Assembly: GCA_964429005.1 (NCBI GenBank) | Contig: CAYSAJ010000007.1 | Location: 1-64,000 of the forward strand | Direction: 5' to 3' | DNA length: 64,000 nt | Origin: JACRBE01 sp964429005 | Lineage (GTDB): Bacteria; Chlamydiota; Chlamydiia; Chlamydiales; JACRBE01 | Part shown: in pieces, positions 27,442 through 35,571 of the stretch | Layout of the letters: the number at the start of each line of letters is the position of its first letter | Numbering within the stretch: position 1 is the stretch's first letter | Notes under the pieces: generated by a model | What the model saw: only the letters and a program-made list of their open reading frames with translations | The model's database searches: none | What the model was told of the DNA's origin: nothing | Position numbers and translations under genes: made by a program

Positions 27442-27936
27442 TTAATGATTTTCTTCCGCTTCTTGGATCAGCTCAAAGACTTCTTCTCTCGATTTAGCTT
27501 GAATGAGGCGACTTCTAAGTTCTTTATCACGGACAAGGTAGGTTAAAGCAGAAAGAATAGCCAGATATTCATTCTGTTTGTTCGCAGGTCCTCCGATCAT
27601 AAAAACGAGATGAACGGGCAAATCATCTAGAGAATTCCATTCAATGCCCACATCGGATTGGATTCCGATGGCAATAAAGAAATGAGAAAAACCAAGCTGT
27701 TTAGCATGAGGTATAGCGATACCCATCCCGATCCCTGTTGAAACAATTTTTTCTCTTTCTAGAATGGCTTGAATGAACGAATCTCTATCATCAATATGAT
27801 GATTCTCAATGAGTAAATCAGACATCTTTTCAATGGCTTCATCACGATCTGAAGAAGATAGAAAGAGGATAAGGTCTTTACTTAAGTAATCTGAAATGCA
27901 AGTAAATCTAGCGAGTGCCCGTGTGTCCAAAACCAC
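27442..27936 (-). CDS. ptsN: PTS EIIA(Ntr)-like regulatory protein PtsN
   Basis: About 164-aa single-domain EIIA(Ntr) protein with the phospho-acceptor His in GMGIAIPHAKQ. It corresponds to PtsN-1 (CT290) beside the HTH-fused paralogue. The start is uncertain: a TTG at 27960 overlaps dut by 53 bp; the GTG at 27936, preceded by GGGGAGAAG, and a TTG at 27930 are better placed. It lies between dut and the HTH-EIIA gene in an accD-dut-ptsN-ptsN string on the minus strand. The two EIIA proteins probably exchange phosphate from a shared HPr/EI not present in this window. Confidence 0.88.
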   Translation of the reverse strand: MVLDTRALARFTCISDYLSKDLILFLSSSDRDEAIEKMSDLLIENHHIDDRDSFIQAILEREKIVSTGIGMGIAIPHAKQLGFSHFFIAIGIQSDVGIEWNSLDDLPVHLVFMIGGPANKQNEYLAILSALTYLVRDKELRSRLIQAKSREEVFELIQEAEENH

Positions 27937-28348
27937 CTTCTCCCCTCGTTGTTGCAACAAGTTCTTCTTTCATAACAAATTGAGCTTGGAAGACTGGACA
28001 AAGAACCATTTGAGCGATTCTCATTTTTGGTGTCACAGTAAAAGGAACTTTGGAATGATTGATGAGGATGATCTTAATTTCACCACGATAATCAGAATCT
28101 ATTGTGGCTGGGGAATTGAGTACAGTAATTGAATTTTTAAGTGCAAGGCCACTTCTGGGTCTAAGTTGCACTTCGAATCCCCGCGGGATTTCAAGTTTGA
28201 TTCCTGTTGGGATCAAAGCTGTTTCGTTAGGCTGGATTATAAGATCTTGCTGAATATTGGCTTTAAGATCTGCACCTGCTGCTTCTTCTGTAGCATAAAC
28301 AGGAATCAGCTCTTCATCATCCGCGATGATCGGCAAAGAATGTTTCAT
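27908..28348 (-). CDS. dut: Deoxyuridine 5'-triphosphate nucleotidohydrolase
   Basis: 146-aa trimeric dUTPase, hydrolysing dUTP to dUMP and pyrophosphate. All five family motifs are present in order: AGADLKA, RPRSGLALK, ATIDSDYRGEI, RIAQMVL and RGEGGFGHTG at the C-terminus. Length is normal. Its ATG overlaps the accD stop as TAATG, so it is translated with accD, and its end overlaps the possible start of ptsN. The order accD-dut-ptsN is that of Chlamydia (CT293-CT292-CT290/1). Confidence 0.96.
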   Translation of the reverse strand: MKHSLPIIADDEELIPVYATEEAAGADLKANIQQDLIIQPNETALIPTGIKLEIPRGFEVQLRPRSGLALKNSITVLNSPATIDSDYRGEIKIILINHSKVPFTVTPKMRIAQMVLCPVFQAQFVMKEELVATTRGEGGFGHTGTR

Positions 28349-29307
28349 TAATTAACCTTAGCTTTTGTCTTTTTCGCTTTTGAAATTACGATTAGTTTAT
28401 TCAAAGATTCACGATTCTTTTCAAGTAAGATTTTTTGTGGAACCATATTTGTAGAGGCATTTTCGGTTAAAAACCGAATGACAGAAGCTACTTTTTGCTT
28501 AAGGAGTTTTCGATGAACTATCATGTCTACCATTCCCTTATCTAAAAGGAACTCAGATTTTTGTGCTCCTTCAGGCAACTTCTGACGGATCGTTTGTTCT
28601 ACAACTCGAGGACCCGCAAAACCAATTAATGCCTTAGGTTCTGCGATAATGATATCTCCGAGTGAGGCAAAAGAAGCAGTAACGCCTCCCATCGTCGGAT
28701 TGGTGAGTAAGGAAATAAAAGGAAGTCCCTTTTTACCATGGTAAGCCAAAGCAGCAGCAGTTTTCGCCATTTGCATGAGAGAGTATATCGATTCTTGCAT
28801 GCGGGCTCCTCCTGAAGCAGAGACAATAAGAAGAGGTAAATGATGCTCTGTGGCAAACTCAATGATTCTTGTGAGTCTCTCCCCTACAACGGATCCCATC
28901 GATCCACCCATAAAGGTAAAGTCTAACACTCCTATTGCAGCTTTAACGCCTTCGATCTCTCCTACTCCAACGATCGCCGCTTCGTCCCTTCCTGTTTTCT
29001 GCTGAGCAGAGGCAAGCCTTTCTTTATAAGGTTCTTCGTCGACAAATTCGAGAGGGTCGGTAGGTTTGATAAAAGAGAACATTTCTTCGAATGTGTTTTT
29101 ATCACATAGCAATTCAATGCGTTGAGAGGCATTAAGCCTGTAATGATGGTCACATTTAGGGCAGCAATGCAAATGATTTTGCAGCTCTTGAAGATGAATC
29201 ATTTCAGAGCAACCGCTACATTGAATCCAACCACTGAATCCATCACGTTTTGCTGTTTCTATTTTGATTTTTGGCTGTTGCCTACTAAATAACCTAAAGA
29301 GTCCCAT
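28348..29307 (-). CDS. accD: Acetyl-CoA carboxylase carboxyltransferase subunit beta
   Basis: 319-aa subunit of the carboxyltransferase that makes malonyl-CoA for fatty acid synthesis. An N-terminal four-Cys zinc finger (CSGC ... CPKC, residues about 32-54) precedes the crotonase-like domain, with ALAYHGKKGLPFISLLTNP and the glycine-rich SASGGARMQE. The usual length is about 300 aa; the extra Lys-rich tail (KAKKTKAKVN) is small. AccA is not in the window. First gene of the accD-dut-ptsN-ptsN string. Confidence 0.95.
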   Translation of the reverse strand: MGLFRLFSRQQPKIKIETAKRDGFSGWIQCSGCSEMIHLQELQNHLHCCPKCDHHYRLNASQRIELLCDKNTFEEMFSFIKPTDPLEFVDEEPYKERLASAQQKTGRDEAAIVGVGEIEGVKAAIGVLDFTFMGGSMGSVVGERLTRIIEFATEHHLPLLIVSASGGARMQESIYSLMQMAKTAAALAYHGKKGLPFISLLTNPTMGGVTASFASLGDIIIAEPKALIGFAGPRVVEQTIRQKLPEGAQKSEFLLDKGMVDMIVHRKLLKQKVASVIRFLTENASTNMVPQKILLEKNRESLNKLIVISKAKKTKAKVN

Positions 29308-29507
29308 ACCTACATCAAATTAAAATTTATCCTTATCTGCTATGAGATTTTCATAGCACAGACTATAGATTTATAGTGTACAAAACAAACAGATTAATTG
29401 GAAATCTTCTAAAAGGTTTTAACTGAACACGCTCAAATATTATAGAAATAGATAATAGTTATAATTTTATTTTATAAAATAATAACTATTTTAAATTAAT
29501 TTAAATT

Positions 29508-29534
29508 GAAGAGCTTAATATTAATAAGCTCTTC
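29508..29534 (-). terminator. Probable terminator after sodA
   Basis: GAAGAGCTTA (29508-29517) and TAAGCTCTTC (29525-29534) form a perfect 10-bp stem with a 7-nt loop, 10 bp after the stop of the superoxide dismutase gene. On the minus strand it is followed by an A/T-rich but not pure-U stretch. The rest of the gap 29308-29507 is A/T-rich and shows no gene. Confidence 0.6.
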
Positions 29535-29544
29535 AAAAAAAGAA

Positions 29545-30144
29545 TTATTGAGCTTGCTCAAAGCGATGCTGGATATTAGCCCAGTTTATAATGCTCCAAA
29601 TATTTTTTACATATTCAGCTCGCACATTCTTGTACTGAGGGTAATAAGCATGCTCCCATACATCTATCCCTAAAAGTGGGGTATACCCCTTTGTAACAAG
29701 AGGATCTTGGTTTGGGCACGTTTCTATGATTAAATGTTTGGTTGTTTTCGAATAACCTAGCCAACACCAGCCTGAGCCTTGGATATTCACAGAAGTCGTT
29801 GAAAACACTTCAATAAATTTTTCTACGCTTCCAAATTGATGGAGAATTTGATCATGGAGGGTTCCATGGACTATATGACCACCACCTTTTGACTTAGGAG
29901 CCAAATTGGTCCAGAAGATTGAATGGTTGATATGCCCTCCCCCATTAAAACGAATCGCAGCTTCAAGCGCCACAATTTGAGAGATATCTTGTTTTTGCTT
30001 GGCTTCCTCGTACTTCTCTAAAGCTTCATTAAGTTTCGTTACATAAGTCTGATGATGTTTTTGATGATGGAGATGCATGATTTCTTGAGAAATCACAGGC
30101 TCCAAATCAGCATAGTCATAAGGGAGATCAGGCAATTTATACAT
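29545..30144 (-). CDS. sodA: Superoxide dismutase, Mn type
   Basis: 199-aa Fe/Mn-family superoxide dismutase. The four metal ligands are readable: His26 in MHLHHQKHH, the second His of GGGHINHSIFW, and Asp/His in GIDVWEHAYY. The glutamine in NIQGSGW (position of human Gln143) marks the Mn form. Long stretches resemble mitochondrial SOD2 (FNGGGHINHSIFWTNL, CPNQDP, PLLGIDVWEHAYYPQYKN). Position fits sodM (CT294) after accD (CT293). A 9-bp inverted repeat lies directly upstream of its ribosome-binding site. Confidence 0.95.
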   Translation of the reverse strand: MYKLPDLPYDYADLEPVISQEIMHLHHQKHHQTYVTKLNEALEKYEEAKQKQDISQIVALEAAIRFNGGGHINHSIFWTNLAPKSKGGGHIVHGTLHDQILHQFGSVEKFIEVFSTTSVNIQGSGWCWLGYSKTTKHLIIETCPNQDPLVTKGYTPLLGIDVWEHAYYPQYKNVRAEYVKNIWSIINWANIQHRFEQAQ

Positions 30145-30152
30145 ATTATCCT

Positions 30153-30177
30153 CTTAGGTAAATGAGAATTACCTAAG
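30153..30177 (-). promoter_or_regulatory. Inverted repeat upstream of sodA
   Basis: CTTAGGTAA (30153-30161) and TTACCTAAG (30169-30177) are perfect 9-bp arms with a 7-nt spacer, ending 8 bp before the sodA start codon and just before its AGGA ribosome-binding site. There is no T-tract behind it, so an operator or 5'UTR stem is more likely than a terminator of the hem operon. A redox or iron regulator is conceivable; no regulator motif is proved. Confidence 0.4.
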
Positions 30178-30212
30178 ATACTAGATTGGCGATTTTCCTT
30201 ATAGAAAATGAA

Positions 30213-30854
30213 CTATTTCACATACTGCTGCAAAGCATGTCTTGTTACATTTCCTATACATTTAACTTTGATATGATCAGGAAGCTTTTGATAAAAAGTA
30301 AAGAAAGCATTGACCGTTGACGGAGAAGTGAAAACGATTTCTTTTACTTCTTCAAACGGAATCCTTTCCTGTGGCTCTTTGTATATTGTATCATAAAGAT
30401 CACAATGGAAGTGTCTAATGGAGTGCTCTACTAAATAGTGAGTTAAATTAGCTCTAGCTATGGAAGAGCGTGGCATGAGAATAAAAGCATTTTTAAGTGG
30501 CATATAGGCCAAGAGTTCAATAATTCCTTCTTGGCTTTCTTCATCTGCTGTTCGTAATTTTTCAACACCCACTTTTGTTAGTTCAAAGGTGGTTCTTTTT
30601 CCTATAGAAAGAATATTGATATGAGAGATATCAGCTAAAGTCTTCTCTATTTTTTCTAGGTAGGAAAAAAAAATGCGCACGCTATTTTTGCTTGTAAAAA
30701 TACAATGAGTGAAATCTGAAAGATGTGAAAACATCGTTTGGATCTCTTTATTATCTAAAGGTCTCGGAATGATTTCGATTAAGGGAACATGAAGGCAAGA
30801 TTTCCCAAGATCGAAATAGGTTGGATCAAGTCCGGTAAATAATGTTTTCCTCAT
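30213..30854 (-). CDS. hemD: Uroporphyrinogen-III synthase
   Basis: 213-aa protein of the HemD fold, which closes and inverts ring D of hydroxymethylbilane. Sequence of this family is poorly conserved; the recognisable parts are FTHCIFTSKNSVRIFF, the mid-protein ILMPRSSIARANL and the late EIVFTSPSTVNAFFTFY with the serine/threonine-rich loop. Direct coupling to hemC (ATGA overlap at 30851-30854) strongly supports the call and fixes the start at 30854 rather than at an upstream in-frame codon. Last gene of rnc-radA-hemC-hemD. Confidence 0.85.
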   Translation of the reverse strand: MRKTLFTGLDPTYFDLGKSCLHVPLIEIIPRPLDNKEIQTMFSHLSDFTHCIFTSKNSVRIFFSYLEKIEKTLADISHINILSIGKRTTFELTKVGVEKLRTADEESQEGIIELLAYMPLKNAFILMPRSSIARANLTHYLVEHSIRHFHCDLYDTIYKEPQERIPFEEVKEIVFTSPSTVNAFFTFYQKLPDHIKVKCIGNVTRHALQQYVK

Positions 30855-31507
30855 ACTGATTGGCGTGTGTCCATACATTCAAAAAGATATTCTAGAGGGT
30901 TACCAGCCCTCCCGACAACAGCCAGGCACCCCTGGAAAGGAGCCGTAGGACATTCAAGAATTTCTCGATGAATTTGTGATAATCCTAATCGAATCAGTGC
31001 AGCTTCAGCTATGACTACGCCATCTACCTCACCCTTTTCTAAAAGAGAGAGTCTTTCATGAATAGCTCCTCTGATATCGACCATCTGAAAATCACTCCTT
31101 AAAGAGAGAAGATACTCTTCTCTTCTAAGCGAGGAAGTTCCAATTTTAGCTCCCTGGGGAAGTGTTTCTAAGGTATAAGATGGATCCATGACTAAAGAAT
31201 CTCTCGAATCCACTCCTTTAGTAATAGCATAAATTGAGAGCCCTTTGGGCAGTGGATCGGGAAGGTCTTTTGCGGAGTGGATCGCAATATCAATCTCTCC
31301 CAAAAGTAAAGCTTCATCAATTTCTTTGGTAAAAAAATTGGTCTTTTCAAGGTTTCTAAGAGATGTTTTAAGATCCTTATCTCCAGTTGTTTCAAAGAGC
31401 CGAAGATGCAGCTTAACATGAGAAGCGAATTCTTTTAGCTCGATTTCAACTTCTTTAACTTGAGCGAGGGATAGGGGAGATGATCTCGCCCCAACTTGTA
31501 TTTTCAT
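30851..31507 (-). CDS. hemC: Porphobilinogen deaminase, short form
   Basis: 218-aa hydroxymethylbilane synthase. N-terminal RSSPLSLAQV, substrate-binding region IAIHSAKDLP, and GTSSLRREEYL with DIRGAIHERL are all present. It ends about 24 residues after the segment equivalent to GQGALAIE (here FQGCLAVVG), so the third domain, which in E. coli HemC (about 313 aa) carries the dipyrromethane-cofactor cysteine, is essentially missing. Cys194 and Cys211 are the only late cysteines. The gene is coupled to hemD. Whether short HemC is usual in chlamydiae could not be checked, although I recall the C. trachomatis protein as short too. Confidence 0.92.
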   Translation of the reverse strand: MKIQVGARSSPLSLAQVKEVEIELKEFASHVKLHLRLFETTGDKDLKTSLRNLEKTNFFTKEIDEALLLGEIDIAIHSAKDLPDPLPKGLSIYAITKGVDSRDSLVMDPSYTLETLPQGAKIGTSSLRREEYLLSLRSDFQMVDIRGAIHERLSLLEKGEVDGVVIAEAALIRLGLSQIHREILECPTAPFQGCLAVVGRAGNPLEYLFECMDTRQSV

Positions 31508-31512
31508 AGTGT

Positions 31513-32874
31513 TTAAATGATCAAATTAGCAATAGCTTCTTCTACCAAGTCAACACCCTTTATTTCAATTTTATCGTTATATTTTTTTGCGATTCCCGAG
31601 AGATTTTTTTTAGGCAAAATAAACCTTTTGAAGCCCATATGGACAGCTTCTTTGATTCTTTGTTCTATCCGAGGAATGCTACGGATCTCACCTCCAAGAC
31701 CTACTTCTCCTGCAATCACAACATCTGGATCAATAGACTTGTTGCAGAACGAAGAAGCGATGGCAAGAACGATGGCAAGATCGGCTGCTGGTTCTGAAAT
31801 TTTGATTCCCCCAGCCATCGAAACAAAAACATCTAATGAATGAAAATGATATCCCACTTTTTTTTCTAGTACGGCTAGAAGTAAAGCTAAACGATTTTGA
31901 TCGATCCCGGTACAACGTCTAGATGAGGTTGCAAAAACAGATCCAGCCACCAAAGCTTGGGCTTCAACAAGAATAGACCTGGAACCTTCAATCGTCGGCA
32001 CGATGACTGATCCTACAGAACGTTGTAATCTCTCTTTTAAAAACATTTCTGAGGGGTTTCGAACTTCTTTAAGCCCCTCCCCTGTCATTTCAAATACGGC
32101 AACTTCATCCGTGGGTCCAAATCGATTTTTTTTCGAACGAAGTAATCGAAACCCATGCTGTTGATCTCCTTCAAAATCAAGGACTGTATCAACGATATGC
32201 TCGAGGACTTTAGGACCCGCGAGTTCTCCCGATTTTGTAATATGTCCGATGATGAATGTCGAAATGCCCATTCCTTTTGCAATATGCATGCACTCCATAG
32301 CGATTTCTTTAATCTGGGTAACAGAACCAGGAAGAGAAGGAATTTCAGGTTTATAAATAATTTGAATTGAGTCCAAGATCAAAATATCGGGTTTAATTTT
32401 TTCAATATGCTGCTTGATTTGAGGAAAAAGAGTTTCATTGAGAAGAAAGATATTCCCTTTTTCAATTTGGAGGCGTTTTGCCCTGAGAGATGTTTGGTAA
32501 ATAGATTCTTCTCCACACACATACAAGACCGTAAGTCCTTTTTGGTGAAAAAGATGAGAAAGTTGCAGCATGAGGGTTGATTTTCCTATTCCCGGATCTC
32601 CACCTATTAAAGTGAGCCCGCCGTGAACAAATCCCCCGCCTACAAGTCGATCAATCTCTTCGTAGCCTGTAAGGATTCTTGGAAGATCGAGTATTTGGAC
32701 TTCACTAATTAAAACAGGCTCTGCTGCCTCGAGGTTTTTAAGTTCAAATTTTGATTCAGTGACCGATTCCTCTTCAAAAGTATTCCATTTCTTGCAACTA
32801 AAGCACTGTCCAGCCCATTTCGTTTGCTTATGACCACATTCTACACATGACCAGAACACTTTGGTTTTACTCAT
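31513..32874 (-). CDS. radA: DNA repair protein RadA/Sms
   Basis: 453-aa RecA-like branch-migration ATPase. Order: zinc finger CVECGHKQTKWAGQCFSCKKW (two Cys pairs, residues about 10-30, quoted to show the spacing), Walker A GGDPGIGKST, the RadA-specific KNRFG motif, and a C-terminal Lon-like domain with GEVGLGGEIR. The ATG at 32874, with GGTGAG before it, is chosen over a GTG at 32883. It overlaps the end of rnc by 8 bp and is followed by hemC after 5 bp; this order equals CT297-CT299. Confidence 0.95.
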   Translation of the reverse strand: MSKTKVFWSCVECGHKQTKWAGQCFSCKKWNTFEEESVTESKFELKNLEAAEPVLISEVQILDLPRILTGYEEIDRLVGGGFVHGGLTLIGGDPGIGKSTLMLQLSHLFHQKGLTVLYVCGEESIYQTSLRAKRLQIEKGNIFLLNETLFPQIKQHIEKIKPDILILDSIQIIYKPEIPSLPGSVTQIKEIAMECMHIAKGMGISTFIIGHITKSGELAGPKVLEHIVDTVLDFEGDQQHGFRLLRSKKNRFGPTDEVAVFEMTGEGLKEVRNPSEMFLKERLQRSVGSVIVPTIEGSRSILVEAQALVAGSVFATSSRRCTGIDQNRLALLLAVLEKKVGYHFHSLDVFVSMAGGIKISEPAADLAIVLAIASSFCNKSIDPDVVIAGEVGLGGEIRSIPRIEQRIKEAVHMGFKRFILPKKNLSGIAKKYNDKIEIKGVDLVEEAIANLII

Positions 32875-33583
32875 GGATCTCACCTAATTTTTTCATCGCA
32901 TTTTCTGCCGCTGCTTGCTCGGCAATCTTCTTTGATTTTCCACTGCCTTGACCCATAACTTGATCATTAACGTAGACTTCGACTGTAAACGACTTTTCAT
33001 GTTCAGGTCCCGTTTCACTGACAAGAATATACTGAGGGTGAATGTGATATTTTTCTTGAGAGTACTCCTGCAGAGTAGCTTTGAAATTGGGCACAGATTC
33101 ATTCAAAATTTGTTGAATGGAGTCTTTGAAATGATAAAGAAAAAAGTTTTTGGCTTCTTCAAAGCCCCCATCGAGAAAAATAGCTCCGACTAGCGCTTCA
33201 AAAAAATTTGCATAAATTCTTCTTTCACTACGATGAAGGTGCTGGAGTTCCCCTTTCCCTAAAAGGATATAGGAATTTAACCCCAATCGATCGATATACT
33301 GATGACATGCTACAGCATCAACTAATTTTGCCTTCAAATTGGAAAGTTTTCCTTCTGAACATTCAAGGAAGTTTTCAAATAAAAATTCACATACGATCAT
33401 CCCTAAAACTGAATCTCCTAGAAATTCAATTCGTTCATTGTGTTCTTGAGTCTTCTTCCGATTTTCGTTAACAAAGGATGAATGAGAGCAAGCTAGAATC
33501 AGCCATTTTTTATTTTTGAAAGTATAGTGCAGCCTTTCCTCAAGCTGAGCAATATTCCTTATTAGATCGTCTAAGGAGTCCAT
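32867..33583 (-). CDS. rnc: Ribonuclease III
   Basis: 238-aa double-strand-specific endoribonuclease for rRNA and mRNA processing. The catalytic signature HNERIEFLGDSVLG is at about residues 43-56, the second acidic cluster in NFFEALVGAIFLDGG follows near 127-141, and a double-stranded-RNA-binding domain closes the protein (KATLQEYSQEKYH to KIAEQAAAENAMKKL). First gene of the rnc-radA-hemC-hemD operon; divergent from dapL with a 65-bp gap. Confidence 0.96.
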   Translation of the reverse strand: MDSLDDLIRNIAQLEERLHYTFKNKKWLILACSHSSFVNENRKKTQEHNERIEFLGDSVLGMIVCEFLFENFLECSEGKLSNLKAKLVDAVACHQYIDRLGLNSYILLGKGELQHLHRSERRIYANFFEALVGAIFLDGGFEEAKNFFLYHFKDSIQQILNESVPNFKATLQEYSQEKYHIHPQYILVSETGPEHEKSFTVEVYVNDQVMGQGSGKSKKIAEQAAAENAMKKLGEIHE

Positions 33584-33648
33584 CCTATTTCCTTGAGCAT
33601 ATATCGGCTCTTAGGTACAATTCATCAGCTCTAGGTTAACAGTGAACA

Positions 33649-34830
33649 ATGGCACAAGTAAACCCCTTTTTTATTAAAAAAGAAAAAAAATATCTTTTTT
33701 TTGAAATCGCAAAACGGGTCGCAAAATATCCTCCGAATGAGATCATTAATTTAGGGATCGGTGATGTGGCAAAACCGATCTGCCCAGCTATCGTTGATTC
33801 TCTACACCATGCTGCATCAGAACTGGGTCATGAAAAAACTTTTAAAGGTTACGGTCCTGGAACGGGGTATTCTTTTCTTAAAGAAGCGATTTTGAATGAT
33901 GGTTACAAATCTTTGGGGTTTTCCAAAGAAGAAATATTTATTTCTGATGGCATCTGTCCCGATCTTTCAGACCTTGAAGAGATGTTTTCTCCTGAGTGCT
34001 CTGTTGGGATCCAAGATCCAGCCTACCCTCTCTATCTGGACATTTCTGAATGGGCTGGGAGAAAGATTCATTTCCTGCGCTGCGAAGAAAAGACAGGTTT
34101 TTTCCCTTTACCACCCACTGATTTTGCCCTCGATCTCATCTATTTGTGCTCACCTCATAACCCTACAGGTGTCGCTTATACAAGAGAGCAGCTTAGCTCC
34201 TGGGTCGATTATGCAAAAACCCATCACAGCGTCATACTATTTGACGCAGCCTATGAAGCATTTATTAGGAGCCCTAATGTTCCTACAAGTATCTATGAAA
34301 TTCCTGGAGCAAAAGAAGTGGCTATAGAACTTAAGAGTTTCTCAAAATCAGCTGGCCTTTCAGGAGTACGATGTGCCTATTCCGTCATCCCTAAAGAGCT
34401 GATTTTGTATCATCAGAAACAAGCTTATCCACTCTATCAACTTTGGGAAGTGAGGCAAGAAACGAAGACCAACGGAGTTTCTTATCTCAGCCAAAAAGCT
34501 GCTTTAGCTGCTCTTACACCTGAAGGGAAAAAGCAGACTAAAGCTCAAGTTGATGACTATTTAGAGTCTCTTCACAAAGTAAAAAAAACCCTTGAAGAGA
34601 GAAACCAACAAGTTTGGGGTGGCAAAGACTCCCCCTATCTTTGGTGGAAAATTCCTACTTCAATTAAAACCTGGGATTTTTTTGATATGCTACTAGACAG
34701 ATACCGTCTTGTTACCGTTCCAGGCAGTGGGTTTGGCTCTACTGGGGAAGGTTATGTAAGATTATCTGGCTTCATTTCCAGAGAAACAGCCGATAAGGCC
34801 TGTGAAACACTCAACCAATTAGACATGTAA
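33649..34830 (+). CDS. dapL: LL-diaminopimelate aminotransferase
   Basis: 393-aa fold-type I PLP enzyme that makes LL-diaminopimelate directly from tetrahydrodipicolinate, the route used by chlamydiae and plants. Start MAQVNPFFIKKEKKYLF, GYGPGTGYSFLKEAI, CSPHNPTGVAYT and the PLP lysine Lys233 in KSFSKSAGLSGVRCAY match the family, as does the length. C. trachomatis dapL is CT390, followed by CT391, as here. It feeds peptidoglycan or lysine synthesis. One base separates it from the next gene. Confidence 0.95.
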   Translation: MAQVNPFFIKKEKKYLFFEIAKRVAKYPPNEIINLGIGDVAKPICPAIVDSLHHAASELGHEKTFKGYGPGTGYSFLKEAILNDGYKSLGFSKEEIFISDGICPDLSDLEEMFSPECSVGIQDPAYPLYLDISEWAGRKIHFLRCEEKTGFFPLPPTDFALDLIYLCSPHNPTGVAYTREQLSSWVDYAKTHHSVILFDAAYEAFIRSPNVPTSIYEIPGAKEVAIELKSFSKSAGLSGVRCAYSVIPKELILYHQKQAYPLYQLWEVRQETKTNGVSYLSQKAALAALTPEGKKQTKAQVDDYLESLHKVKKTLEERNQQVWGGKDSPYLWWKIPTSIKTWDFFDMLLDRYRLVTVPGSGFGSTGEGYVRLSGFISRETADKACETLNQLDM

Positions 34831-34831
34831 T

Positions 34832-35479
34832 ATGCGACTGACAATCACACAACAACAGGTTCAGTATTTTCGTGAACACTCTTATATTGAACTTGAAGAC
34901 CTTCTTTCTGAAAAACAACTTACTCAACTAAAGCATGAGACCTTGTTTCATCTTTCTTCGAAAAGTTACCTAGAAAACTTTCTTGCTGGGCGTGATATGT
35001 TTCGGAAAAACCCCATCATGAAAAAATTTGTGACAAATTCCCAATTTGCACAAATTGCAAGCCAATTAACAAACCACGACCATTTAAGAGTGGCTTTTGA
35101 CCAGCTTCTCACTTCTCTTCCTTCTTATGAAAATCCTGATAACCTGCCGAATTTGTTCAGAGGTCGCTATAATTTAGATCAGATGAGCTCTGTGCAAGGA
35201 CTTGTTTGTGGTCTATTAATCAATATTGATGCAGAAGATCCCCCCTCTTCTTTACCTCTTAAACCTGGTAATGGGGTATTCTTCTCACCGAATTGGCCTA
35301 TTGATTTTCATGAAATTTTAATGACACCTCATCAGAAATATTTGCTTTTGGTCTATGCCAAGCAAAACTCCCTTTACAGATTTCAACCTTTAGATCCTGC
35401 AACGCATGAATTAAAAAAATTAGGCTATGGTTTTGGTGATACTCTCCTACATGATCATCACCCCATTATCTTTTTATGA
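34832..35479 (+). CDS. CT391-like conserved chlamydial protein
   Basis: 215-aa soluble protein directly after dapL, the position of CT391 in Chlamydia. The N-terminus (VQYFREHSYIELEDLLSEKQ) looks like the opening of phytanoyl-CoA-dioxygenase-like proteins, and the C-terminus has a His/Asp cluster (LHDHHPIIF), but a full HxD...H iron site cannot be laid out convincingly. It is probably co-transcribed with dapL. A dioxygenase role is a weak suggestion only. Confidence 0.72.
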   Translation: MRLTITQQQVQYFREHSYIELEDLLSEKQLTQLKHETLFHLSSKSYLENFLAGRDMFRKNPIMKKFVTNSQFAQIASQLTNHDHLRVAFDQLLTSLPSYENPDNLPNLFRGRYNLDQMSSVQGLVCGLLINIDAEDPPSSLPLKPGNGVFFSPNWPIDFHEILMTPHQKYLLLVYAKQNSLYRFQPLDPATHELKKLGYGFGDTLLHDHHPIIFL

Positions 35480-35571
35480 TGAAGAAAAATTAATCGCTCT
35501 TCATAACCGGAAGAAATGATTGAAAAAAAATCTGATCATTTTGAAAATGCGACGAACTATTGGGACGAACT

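Noticed and set aside
35477..35514. ATGAAGA ... TCTTCAT inverted repeat after the CT391-like gene
   Set aside because: Seven base pairs with a 12-nt loop and no T-tract; insufficient for a terminator call.
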